Below are positions 27,958 to 36,600 of a stretch of 64,000 bases of DNA, one piece after another. The position numbers were made by a program, and so were the translations under genes. This DNA is from Acidobacteriaceae bacterium (GTDB lineage: Bacteria; Acidobacteriota; Terriglobia; Bryobacterales; Bryobacteraceae), in the NCBI GenBank assembly GCA_019240475.1, contig JAFAYI010000029.1, positions 434,001 to 498,000 on the forward strand, written 5' to 3'. The first letter of the stretch is position 1. Every line of letters begins with the position of its first letter. The notes beneath the pieces were generated by a model. It worked only from the letters and a program-made list of their open reading frames with translations, did not search any database and was not told the origin of the DNA.

Positions 27958-28581
27958 GTGAGTAGCTCTATCGTTACCCCTGCGTTCGATGAATCCGCCT
28001 TGGTCACCCGCGCCAAGCACGGCGACGCCGATGCCTTCTCCGATCTGGTGAAGCATTACGATCGCCGCGTCTTCCGCATGGCAAAGCAGATCACCCAGAA
28101 CGACGACGATGCCGAAGACGTTCTGCAGGAGACTTTTCTCAAAGCCTACACTCACCTCGACGACTTCCAAGGCAATTCGAAGTTCTACACCTGGCTCGTC
28201 AGAATCGCCGTCAACGAAGCTCTGATGAAGCTCCGCAAACGGCGCTCCGACCGAAGCGTCCCGCTCGATGAGCCTATCGATACCGGCGAAGACGAGATGG
28301 TCCGCGAAATCGCCGTCTGGGACGAAAACCCCGAGGACACCTATTCGCGCGAGGAATTAGCCGAAATCTTAGACCAGGCCATTCAAAGTTTGAAGCCCGC
28401 TTATCGAACCGTTTTTGTTCTCAGAGACATCGAAGAAATGTCCATAGAAGAAACTGCCGAAGCACTTGGATTGTCGATTTCAGCCGTCAAGAGCCGGCTG
28501 CTTCGAGCTAGGCTTCAGCTTCGCGAAAAGCTTACACGGCAGTTCAGGCGAAAGGGGGATGACGCGTTTGCTTACCTGTAA
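27958..28581 (+). CDS. ECF-type RNA polymerase sigma factor (module 1)
   Basis: 207 residues from GTG 27958. Region 2 is clear (DAFSDLVKHYDRRVFRMAKQ, DDAEDVLQETFLKAYTHL, FYTWLVRIAVNEALMKLRK), an acidic linker follows, and region 4 is a helix-turn-helix (LKPAYRTVFVLRDIEEMSIEE, SISAVKSRLLRARLQLREKL). It should direct core polymerase to a stress regulon. The zinc-finger anti-sigma gene overlaps its 3' end by 23 bp, the usual arrangement for coupled expression. Confidence 0.95.
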   Translation: MSSSIVTPAFDESALVTRAKHGDADAFSDLVKHYDRRVFRMAKQITQNDDDAEDVLQETFLKAYTHLDDFQGNSKFYTWLVRIAVNEALMKLRKRRSDRSVPLDEPIDTGEDEMVREIAVWDENPEDTYSREELAEILDQAIQSLKPAYRTVFVLRDIEEMSIEETAEALGLSISAVKSRLLRARLQLREKLTRQFRRKGDDAFAYL

Positions 28582-28834
28582 GCAGTTTCTGCAGGAGCTC
28601 AATGAGTTCTTAGACGAGAGCCTCGATCCGCAGATTCGGGCCGAACTGCAAAAGCATGTGAGCGAATGCCCCAATTGCTGGGTGGTCTATAACACCACCG
28701 AGAAAACCTTGAAAGTCTTCAAGGGCATGGAAGCCAAACCCATTCCCGAGTCCATCCGCAGCCGCCTTATGGAAGCTCTCGATCGCAAATTCAAAGCGAA
28801 GGGCGGCAAATGCGGCGGAAGCGCGGAAGTCTAA
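28559..28834 (+). CDS. Soluble zinc-finger (zf-HC2) anti-sigma factor (module 1)
   Basis: 91 residues from ATG 28559, which lies inside the sigma gene's 3' end after AAAGGGGG. The zinc-binding HxxxCxxC is KHVSECPNCW, with an upstream Cys (LTCKQF) and helix (ELNEFLDESLDPQIRAELQ). No membrane segment follows, unlike the anti-sigma of module 2, so it is a cytoplasmic RsrA/ChrR-like regulator. Release of the sigma factor on oxidation of the zinc cluster is the known mode for such proteins; whether that applies here is inference. Confidence 0.87.
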   Translation: MTRLLTCKQFLQELNEFLDESLDPQIRAELQKHVSECPNCWVVYNTTEKTLKVFKGMEAKPIPESIRSRLMEALDRKFKAKGGKCGGSAEV

Positions 28835-28856
28835 GCGCGCGTGACGGTGTAAACCT

Positions 28857-29255
28857 TCACTGCAGCGGCGAATTAGGCAGCAGCGCCGGATCCTTCAATA
28901 ATTCCAAAAAGCGCTTCTGCTGATTCGCGTCTAGCACGCTTAAGATTCGCTGCTTGCCGTGCTCTGCCACGTCCTCGCGCTCGTCCTCGATGTTCTGGTA
29001 ATACTTGCCGTAATCGTCGAGCACCTTCATCACGGTTTCATTCTGTTCCGGAGTCAGGTTCAACTCGGTGCGCAAATGCTGCACGCCTAATTTCTGCGCG
29101 CTCTCCATTGTCGTCTTGCGATCGGGAACCTCCATGCGCGCGTGCAGGAACCGGCTGGTGACCGCGGAGCCCAGCGCCGCCCCGCACAGAAAGATAACCG
29201 CCAGCACCGCCAAGACCTTCGGGTTTGACCAGCCCGCGTCGTTGTGCCGCAACAT
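28857..29255 (-). CDS. Membrane-anchored Spy/CpxP-like heavy-metal-resistance-type protein (module 2)
   Basis: 132 residues from ATG 29255; the frame runs open upstream only through the preceding anti-sigma gene. One transmembrane segment (residues about 15-35, VLAVLAVIFLCGAALGSAV) is followed by a helical periplasmic part with the LTPEQ motif (LNLTPEQNETVMKVLDDYG) and a second LxxxQxxxF element (LDANQQKRFLELL). This is the LTxxQ-type helical hook of Spy/CpxP/CnrX proteins, which bind unfolded proteins or metals. It follows an anti-sigma gene by 29 bp, so it probably works as the sensor or chaperone of that sigma system. Confidence 0.8.
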   Translation of the reverse strand: MLRHNDAGWSNPKVLAVLAVIFLCGAALGSAVTSRFLHARMEVPDRKTTMESAQKLGVQHLRTELNLTPEQNETVMKVLDDYGKYYQNIEDEREDVAEHGKQRILSVLDANQQKRFLELLKDPALLPNSPLQ

Positions 29256-29284
29256 GGCCCGTGATCGTGTTGAAACTGGGAGAG

Positions 29285-29770
29285 CTATTGGATTGTTCCT
29301 TGCCGCGCCGCAACCGGATGTGAAGCGAAGTTGACAAGAACCGCCTCGCGCTGCTGCTGCCTGCTGCCGGTCACCGGAGCGTCGTCGTGTAGCTGCTGCG
29401 CGATCATCCCCTCGCCCGTCAGGTGTCCATCGCGCGTTTCCTGGCCGATCACAAATGAGCCCAGCAGCAGGGCCGCCGCCAGCGATACGTACGTCAGTCG
29501 CCTCGCAAAAGGCGAGTAAATGAAGCCGGCCCACATTGAATCCTTGGCCCGTTCTTCAATGCGCTGCATCACTCGCGCGTAAAATCCTGCGCTTGGCTCC
29601 AGGTCCTCAGGCGCGCGCAAACATTGCAGCGCCTCCGCCTGCGCCTCCATCGCTTCCAACTCGGACGAACATTCCGTGCAAGACGACAAGTGCTCAGCGA
29701 CTCTTGGATCCTCGGCGGCATCTCTCGCTGCGAGCAGATCCTCCACCCGACCCCGAATAAACCCGTGCAT
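29285..29770 (-). CDS. Membrane-bound zf-HC2 anti-sigma factor (module 2)
   Basis: 161 residues from ATG 29770, chosen because GAGGGA lies five bases upstream; a TTG at 29782 overlaps that site. The zinc motif HLSSCTECSSEL is at residues about 27-38, a transmembrane helix (RLTYVSLAAALLLGSFVIG) follows near residues 89-107, and the rest is periplasmic. This is the transmembrane class of ECF anti-sigma factors, able to sense envelope signals. It sits 111 bp after the sigma gene on the same strand, with the Spy/CpxP-like gene next. Confidence 0.87.
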   Translation of the reverse strand: MHGFIRGRVEDLLAARDAAEDPRVAEHLSSCTECSSELEAMEAQAEALQCLRAPEDLEPSAGFYARVMQRIEERAKDSMWAGFIYSPFARRLTYVSLAAALLLGSFVIGQETRDGHLTGEGMIAQQLHDDAPVTGSRQQQREAVLVNFASHPVAARQGTIQ

Positions 29771-29881
29771 GTTTTCCCTCAAGTAACCTACATGTGGAGC
29801 TTTTAACGCCCCATCTCTTCCGCTTCGCGGATCTTACGTCCGCCTAATTCATTCACTCTACACCCAAGATCCCTGTCTCCG

Positions 29882-30553
29882 TTACGCCGTGGGAGGCATA
29901 AGCGGCGCTTTCTCCAACCGGTGCGCTGCCTTTACCAGCTTCTGGCGCGCGCGAAACAACTTCACTTTGATCGTGTTCTCGTTCATCCCGGTCATGGCCG
30001 AAAGCTCTTCCACCGAATGCCCCTCGACTTCCTTCATCAAGATCAGCGACCGATCCTCCTCGGAAATCTTCGAAAGCAGCTTCAATATCAAATCGTGCTG
30101 CGCAAGCCGCCGGTCCACCGCCGGCGCCTGGTCCGTCGCCGGCTCCGAGTTCTGCATCCGCACCGAATCATCGGCCGAAAAGTCGCTCTCGTAAACCAGC
30201 TTTCGCACCCGCTTCTTCCGCAAGTAGTCGTAGCACTCATTGACCGTTATCTTGTAAATCCAGGTCAGCAGCGAACTGCGAAAATCGAAATTCTTGATCG
30301 AAAAATAAATCTTGGCGAAAACCTGCTGCGCGATATCTTCCGCGTCATTCCGGTTTCGAAGAATACCGTAGATGATGGAGAAGACCTTCGCCTGGTAGCG
30401 CTCCACGATCTCGCGAAACGCCAGCTCGTCTTCTCCCTGTATGCGACGGACTAGAGCCGCCTCTTCGGTGCTTCGATGATCCAATTTGGTCTTCGCTCGG
30501 CTTGCCTCTCCGGCTACCGCCGGAAAGGGAAGAGTCGCACTAAGCCCGCTCAT
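29882..30553 (-). CDS. ECF-type RNA polymerase sigma factor (module 2)
   Basis: 223 residues. Region 2: LAFREIVERYQAKVFSIIYG, NDAEDIAQQVFAKIYFSI, LLTWIYKITVNECYDYLRKK. Region 4: ISEEDRSLILMKEVEGHSVEEL and GMNENTIKVKLFRARQKLVKA. It has an extra 30-residue basic N-terminus. Followed on the same strand by a membrane anti-sigma and a Spy/CpxP-like protein, so it most likely answers an envelope or metal signal. The module points head-on at sigma module 1, the two ending 22 bp apart. Confidence 0.94.
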   Translation of the reverse strand: MSGLSATLPFPAVAGEASRAKTKLDHRSTEEAALVRRIQGEDELAFREIVERYQAKVFSIIYGILRNRNDAEDIAQQVFAKIYFSIKNFDFRSSLLTWIYKITVNECYDYLRKKRVRKLVYESDFSADDSVRMQNSEPATDQAPAVDRRLAQHDLILKLLSKISEEDRSLILMKEVEGHSVEELSAMTGMNENTIKVKLFRARQKLVKAAHRLEKAPLMPPTA

Positions 30554-30711
30554 ATATCGCAGCCGACGCGCCGCAATATGAACGGGTTACAAAAAGCTGC
30601 GCGCAGCCGCGGCTTCCTGGAACGCCTTATTATCCCAGACGTAAGATTTGGCCGTCGAAAGCCTCTCGGAAAACGGTAAACTGGATGTAAACTAATAGTC
30701 GGGAGATTTAA

Positions 30712-31035
30712 ATGATTCAGCTAACCGAAACCGCCGTGTCGAAGGTCAATGAAATCCTCAGCATGCAGGATCCGAAACCGGCCGGCTTGCGGATCGCCGT
30801 GGTGGGCGGCGGCTGTTCGGGATTCAGCTACTCGATGGCTTTCGAAACCCAGCCGAACATGCTCGATAAGACCTATAACTTCGGAGACCTGAAGGTCTTT
30901 ATCGACCAAGCCAGTATGCTTTACCTCGACGGCGCCGAAGTCGATTACGTCGAAACCTTGGAGGGTTCCGGGTTCAAGTTCAACAATCCGCATGTGAAGT
31001 CCACCTGCGGCTGCGGCAGCAGCTTCAGCGCCTAA
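30712..31035 (+). CDS. erpA: HesB/IscA-type iron-sulfur cluster assembly/insertion protein
   Basis: 107 residues. The three cluster-ligand cysteines are present: Cys35 in GGGCSGFSY and the C-terminal pair CGCG (Cys99, Cys101). The fold pattern (ITLTETAVSKV-like start, VFIDQASMLYLDGAEVDYV) is the A-type carrier. It passes Fe-S clusters from a scaffold to target apoproteins. ErpA is preferred over IscA because no isc genes are adjacent, but the subfamily is not certain. GGGAGA gives a good ribosome binding site. A hairpin lies just after the stop. Confidence 0.93.
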   Translation: MIQLTETAVSKVNEILSMQDPKPAGLRIAVVGGGCSGFSYSMAFETQPNMLDKTYNFGDLKVFIDQASMLYLDGAEVDYVETLEGSGFKFNNPHVKSTCGCGSSFSA

Positions 31036-31064
31036 GGCGCGGCTACAGTACGCGTTTCCAATTC

Positions 31065-31094
31065 GGGCCGAAAGGGCGTGCGCTCTTCCGGCCC
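31065..31094 (+). terminator. Hairpin downstream of the IscA/ErpA gene
   Basis: GGGCCG (31065-31070) pairs with CGGCCC (31089-31094), with further pairing inside (AAGGG with CTCTT), followed by TTTCC on the plus strand. It lies 29 bp after the stop and 14 bp before the murQ ATG, so it could end the upstream transcript or shape the murQ leader. Confidence 0.45.
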
Positions 31095-31108
31095 TTTCCG
31101 TCTCCTCC

Positions 31109-31996
31109 ATGCGCGATCTGACCACCGAAGCCTCCAATCCTGCTTCCGCAGCCATCGACTCGCTCCCCACCATCGAGATGTTGCAGGTCATCAACGCGGC
31201 CGATCAAGAGGTCGCCCCGGCGGTTGCGCGCCAGCTTCCGAACATAGCCGCGGCCGTTGACGCCATCGTGGCCCGCTTCGAAGCGGCAGGCCGTCTCTTC
31301 TATCTGGGCGCCGGCACTTCGGGCCGCCTCGGCGTGCTCGACGCATCGGAATGTCCTCCTACCTTCCAAACGCCCCCGGAACTCGTGCAAGGCCTCATCG
31401 CCGGCGGAGACCACGCCCTCCGGCATGCGATCGAGCGCGCCGAGGACGATCCCGAACAAGGCAAACAGGATCTGATCGCCCGCGGCTTCAGCCCGCGCGA
31501 TGCACTGGTCGGCATCGCAGCCAGCGGCCGCACGCCCTATGTTCTTGGCGGCATCGATTATGCCCGCGGCCTCAGAGCGCTCACCATCGGCCTGAGCTGC
31601 ACGCCCCGCTCGGAGCTAGCCGAAAAGTCCGAGATCCCCATCACTCCGGTTCCTGGCCCGGAGATCGTCACCGGCTCCACTCGCATGCGCGCCGGCACCG
31701 CAACCAAGCTTGTGCTGAACATGATCAGCACCGGCGTCATGATCCGCCTTGGTTACGTCTTCGGGAACCTCATGGTGAACGTGCAGCCCACTAATTCGAA
31801 GCTGGCCGACCGCGCCCGCCGCATCGTCTCAACCGTCGCGGAAGTCTCTTACGAACAGGCCTCTTCGCTTCTCGATCGCGCCGGCTCCGTGCGTCTCGCC
31901 ATTCTCATGCACAAATGCAAGCTTTCGAAATCCGAAGCCGAAATCCGTCTGGCCGCCGCCCACGGCAGTCTCCGCCGCGCGCTCGAAATACTCTAA
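31109..31996 (+). CDS. murQ: N-acetylmuramic acid 6-phosphate etherase
   Basis: 295 residues, full length. It cleaves the D-lactyl ether of MurNAc-6-phosphate to GlcNAc-6-phosphate in peptidoglycan recycling. Visible signatures: TEASNPASAAIDSL at the start, the SIS-domain phosphosugar loop LGAGTSGRLGVLDASECPPT with catalytic Glu81, GIAASGRTPYV, and the GSTRMRAGTATKLVLNM motif typical of MurQ. No murP transporter or anmK kinase is adjacent. It converges on the tannase-family gene, the stops being 1 bp apart. Confidence 0.96.
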   Translation: MRDLTTEASNPASAAIDSLPTIEMLQVINAADQEVAPAVARQLPNIAAAVDAIVARFEAAGRLFYLGAGTSGRLGVLDASECPPTFQTPPELVQGLIAGGDHALRHAIERAEDDPEQGKQDLIARGFSPRDALVGIAASGRTPYVLGGIDYARGLRALTIGLSCTPRSELAEKSEIPITPVPGPEIVTGSTRMRAGTATKLVLNMISTGVMIRLGYVFGNLMVNVQPTNSKLADRARRIVSTVAEVSYEQASSLLDRAGSVRLAILMHKCKLSKSEAEIRLAAAHGSLRRALEIL

Positions 31997-31997
31997 C

Positions 31998-33575
31998 TTA
32001 CTTCGGCGCTTCGCACGAGAAGCTCGCGGAATCGCTCGTATCCCCGGTACCTTTGTATCTGGCAATCTCGGGATACGCGCAAAGCGGCCGCGTCATCACG
32101 GCTTTCCCGTCCGCATATTTCGTCGCGATAATCTCGTCCGGCGCTGTTCCCTTCTCCACCCACTCCTCCAGCGCCGAATAGATCCCATGACTCGGACCCT
32201 TCGCCGTCGTCGTGCCTAACTGTCCAAACACCGTCGCGCCTGGCCCGCCGATGCAATGCTGCATGCCGGGGACCATATATAAGCGGAGAAAGCTTTGGCT
32301 CTGCTGCTGGCCCATCGCCGACATCACGCTCTTGTAGTAATCGATCGTGAACGACGGTGGAATGCCCGGATCGTTCCATCCGTGATAGAGAATCAACTTT
32401 CCGCCTCGCGCCGCGAAGCGGTGCAGATCGGGATTGGTGGCGTCCAACTGGCTCGCCGTCTTCCGCTCCGCCGCCTTCTTGGCCGCCCCCACATCCGCCG
32501 TCAGAACGTTCCAAGACGGATCTTCGAAGACCATGTAGCGGAAATAGTTCTCCACATATCCCACGCCATAGCTTTCTCCCGGTCCCGGCCCCAGTATCCA
32601 TGTGGACCAGCCTTGCGGCCCCGTCTCGCCGCCTGGCATGTAGCCCGGAAACAGCCCGCTGCCGCGCCCGCCTTCTACCCCCCTATACAGCACCTTCAGC
32701 GTGGCAGCCTGCGCAGTGGTCAGGCAATCACGCGACTCGGCCCCTTTGCACAGCATCTCCGTGGGGTCGAAATGGCAATTCATCGGATCGTTGATGATTC
32801 CGTCCTTCACCCCGTCTTGGGCGTCGCACGCCTGCAGCACGGCCGCGCCGATCGCCGGAACTTTGAAACTCGAAATGTAGGACGCCGGATTTCCATAAAT
32901 CCGCTGCGCCGCCTCCACCCCACTCGACACCAGATCGGTCCACGCATACGCCGGCGCTCCCGCTAGAATCCCGTCGTAGTCTTCCGGGAACCGCTGCGCC
33001 TCCATCAACGCCTCGCGGCCGCCATCCGAGCAGCTATCGAAATACGAATGCTCCGCTCCCCGCCCGTAGAACTCCGCGATGATCTTCTTCGCGATCTCAG
33101 CCGTCTCATGCACCGCCCGATAACCGAAGTCGGTCACCTTCTCCGGATGTTTGTAAGCCCACGAAGCATCCGTCGCCTCTCCTTGGTGGCCCGTGTCCGT
33201 CGCCGCCGTCGCGTAGTTCCTTCTCAAATCTCCGCCCAGTGTTCGGTAATCGATCGCGCCCGCGAAGCCCCCATTGCCCACGCCCAGAAACTTGCCGTTC
33301 CAGCCCTCGGCCGGCATCCACACCTCGAACCGAATATAGGAATCGCTCGTGGGCCGCATCACACCCGCGACACGGCAAAACGCCGGAAGCTTGTCGAGCG
33401 CGTCTCCTTCAGGCGGAGTGAACCCTCCCGCCGGATTCGCTTCCGCGACCGTGATGGTTGTGTTCGCCAGCGCCAAGCCCGACAGCCGTTCACATTTCGT
33501 TGTTTCCGCCCCAAGCGAGGCCGCGCTCGCGATCAGCAGAACTGCCAATAAAGCCGTATGCATTCCAGTTCGCAT
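31998..33575 (-). CDS. Exported tannase/feruloyl-esterase-family hydrolase
   Basis: 525 residues with a signal peptide (MRTGMHTALLAVLLIASAAS, cleavage near GAE). The family's CS-D-HC catalytic set is intact: Cys182-Ser183 in DSCSDGGREAL (the usual form is CSTGG, here CSDGG), Asp in YHGWNDPGIPP, and His-Cys in GMQHCIGGPGA. Substrate-side motifs NGKFLGVGNGGFAG and FPEDYDGILAGAPA match the family. Members hydrolyse esters of gallic, ferulic or other aromatic acids, fitting growth on plant-derived matter. Only one base separates its stop from that of murQ. Confidence 0.94.
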   Translation of the reverse strand: MRTGMHTALLAVLLIASAASLGAETTKCERLSGLALANTTITVAEANPAGGFTPPEGDALDKLPAFCRVAGVMRPTSDSYIRFEVWMPAEGWNGKFLGVGNGGFAGAIDYRTLGGDLRRNYATAATDTGHQGEATDASWAYKHPEKVTDFGYRAVHETAEIAKKIIAEFYGRGAEHSYFDSCSDGGREALMEAQRFPEDYDGILAGAPAYAWTDLVSSGVEAAQRIYGNPASYISSFKVPAIGAAVLQACDAQDGVKDGIINDPMNCHFDPTEMLCKGAESRDCLTTAQAATLKVLYRGVEGGRGSGLFPGYMPGGETGPQGWSTWILGPGPGESYGVGYVENYFRYMVFEDPSWNVLTADVGAAKKAAERKTASQLDATNPDLHRFAARGGKLILYHGWNDPGIPPSFTIDYYKSVMSAMGQQQSQSFLRLYMVPGMQHCIGGPGATVFGQLGTTTAKGPSHGIYSALEEWVEKGTAPDEIIATKYADGKAVMTRPLCAYPEIARYKGTGDTSDSASFSCEAPK

Positions 33576-33680
33576 AACCGACCTGAATCATATCAGGCGT
33601 AATTACATGGCACAGAAACTGCTTGCCGGATGTATACTGTCCGGGTTCCACTAACAAAATTGATTACGACTGGAGACTAA

Positions 33681-36600
33681 ATGTCTGTAAGATTGCAGCA
33701 ATCACTAACAGTGTGCTCACTTACTATATTCACGCTTACGCTTCCCCATGCGGCAGCGTTTGCACAAGTTATCCCAAAAGATAAGCAGGAACGTGCAGCT
33801 ATCCCAAAGAGCCACGATTTTGTAAAAGTACTGAAACCCGCCACCATCACAAACGACACTTTCACAAACGGCGGCGGCACGGGTCTGTGGGGTACGACGG
33901 GAAATTGGTCCGCCGGCCTGCCGACCAGCAGTAACAATGTTCTGATTACGGGAAGCGGCGGCGCTGCCGCCGTCACGCAGAATGTCGTGGCAACTATTAA
34001 CAACCTCACCGTAGGCGCCGGCGACACTTGGACGCTTAGCAACGGAGAATCTCTTACCCTCGACGGCAGCTCCATCAGCAACGCCGGCAAAATGGTCATG
34101 AATTCGACCGGAAGCGGCACGTCGATTGTTATTAATAGCCCTAGCCTGACGCTGACCGGAACACTTAGCCTTTCAAACAGCGCGGACAATTTCATCTACG
34201 GTGAAGCCTACACAGACCGCTTGATCAACCAGGGGACCATCCAGGGCGGCGGCAACATCGGCGATAACCAGATGACACTCGTCAACTCCGGCGCCATCAA
34301 CGCCAATGCATCGGCTGGCCTGACGGTCGACGCCAACGGTGGCGCAAGCAACACTGGCACGATGGAGGCCACCGCCGGCGATAAGATGACCATCGCCAAC
34401 ACGACTGTCTATAACACTGGCGGCACGCTCGCCGCCAGCGGTACTGGCAGCGTTCTGCTGTTATCTAACTCGAACGTGTACGGCGGCACAGTCTCCCTCA
34501 CAGGCGCTTCCACGCTCCAGCTAAGCAACAGCACGATCCAGTTCGGCGACACCGTCAACAGTAGCTCTACCGGAACCATCGAAGCCGTCGGATTTACGAC
34601 CAATACTATCGGCGGCACAATCAGCAACCCGTCCGGCGGCATTCTGAAGCTTGACAATGGCGCCGTCCTGAACCTCCAAAGCGGGACTTATCCCACGTTG
34701 GGAACCGTGCAGCTAAATTCAACCGGCAATGGAACTTCCCTCATCGTGAACGGCGGAGTTACACTCAGCGGCGGGTCCGTCACTCTTTCGAATAACGCCA
34801 ACAATTACATCTACGGCGGCTCCTATACAGACACCCTCACCAACGCCGAAACCATCACCGGCGCCGGGCATCTCGGGGACAACCAGATGGCTCTGGTGAA
34901 CTCCGGAACCATCGACGCCAATGCTTCCGCCGGCATGACCCTCGATGCCAATGGCGGCGCCGCCAACACCGGAACTATCGAAGCAGTCTCCGGCGCGACA
35001 CTCGACATAGCCAACACCACCGTCGCCAATACCGGCGGGACCATCTCCGCAAATGCCAGCACTCTCGAGCTATCCAATTCCACGGTCAACGGCGGCACGG
35101 TCACTCTGACCGGCGCCTCCGATCTACAACTAAGCGGCGCCACGGTTCAAGGCGGCACGCTGACCAACAGTTCCACCGGAACCATCGAAGCGATCGGTTT
35201 CACCACCAACACGCTCGGAGGCGCCATAAACAACCCGTCCGGCGGCATACTCAAGCTCGACAACGGAAGCGTGCTGAACCTGCAAAGCGGAAGCTATCCG
35301 ACTCTGGGGACAGTCCAGATAAACTCCACCGGCAACAACACAGAACTCGTGTTGAACGGAGGCGTCACGCTCAGCGGCGGCAGCATCACGATGTCCAACA
35401 ATGCCGCGAACTATATCTTCGGCGGTTCCTCGACCGACACGCTGACCAATCAGGAGACCATTACCGGCTCCGGCCAGATCGGCTCGAACCAGATGACGCT
35501 CATCAACTCCGGCACGATTAATGCAAACGGCTCGGCCGGCATGACCATCGAGCCGAACGGCGGCACGGCGAACACTGGAACGATCGAAGCCACCAACGGC
35601 TCCAATCTCGTTCTATCGAACACGACAGTCGCCAACGCCGGCGGCGCTATCTCCGCCAACGCCAGCACTCTCAAAGTATCGAACTCTACCGTAAACGGCG
35701 GCTCGCTTACTCTCACCGGAGCTTCTACTCTCCAGCTGAACGGCGCCACCGTTCAGGGCGGCACGCTCACCAACAGTTCCACTGGAACTATTGAAGCGCT
35801 GTCGTTCACGACCAACACGCTCGGGGGCGCCATCAGCAACCCGTCCGGCGGCCTGCTCCAGATCCAGAACGGCGCCGTGCTCAACCTTCAGGCCGGAAGC
35901 TACTCCAGCTTGGGCGCCGTGCAATTGAACTCGACCGGTAACACGACCGAATTCGTCTTGAACGGCAGTGTCACCCTTAGCGGGGGCGGCGTGACGCTTT
36001 CCAACAACGCGGCGAATTACATCTTCGGCTCTTCGGCGGTCGACGTTCTAACCAACCAGGAAACCATTTCCGGCGCAGGCGTCATCGGGGACCGCCAGAT
36101 GACTCTGATCAATTCCGGGACCATCGACGCTACAGGCTCAGCCGGCCTGACCATCTCGCCCAACGGCGGCACAACCAATGCGGGAACCATCGAAGCCTCC
36201 GCCGGAAGCCCGCTCACCATCGGCTACACCACTGTCAACAACAAAGGCGGGACCATTTCCGCGGCCGCGACTACGCTTGAGGTCACTTCCTCCACGATTA
36301 ACAGCGGCGCGGTTACGTTGACCGGCGCGTCCGATCTTCAACTAAACGGCAGCACTATCCAGGGCGGCACGTTGACGAACAGCTCGACCGGCACAATCGA
36401 GGCGCTCGGCTTCACTACCAACACCATCGGCGGGACCATCAGCAATCCCTCCGGCGGCGTGCTCAAGCTGGATAACGGCGCGGTCCTGCATCTGGAGAAC
36501 GGCGCCTATCCGACGCTCGGCGCAGTCCAAATTAACTCGACCGGCAACGCAACCGAACTCATCGTTAATGCGAACGCAACTTTGAGCGCCGGCAGCGTCA

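Noticed and set aside
33609..33627. Sigma-54-like box TGGCAC ... TTGC before the adhesin gene
   Set aside because: The GG-to-GC distance is 16 instead of 12 bases, so it does not fit the -24/-12 promoter.
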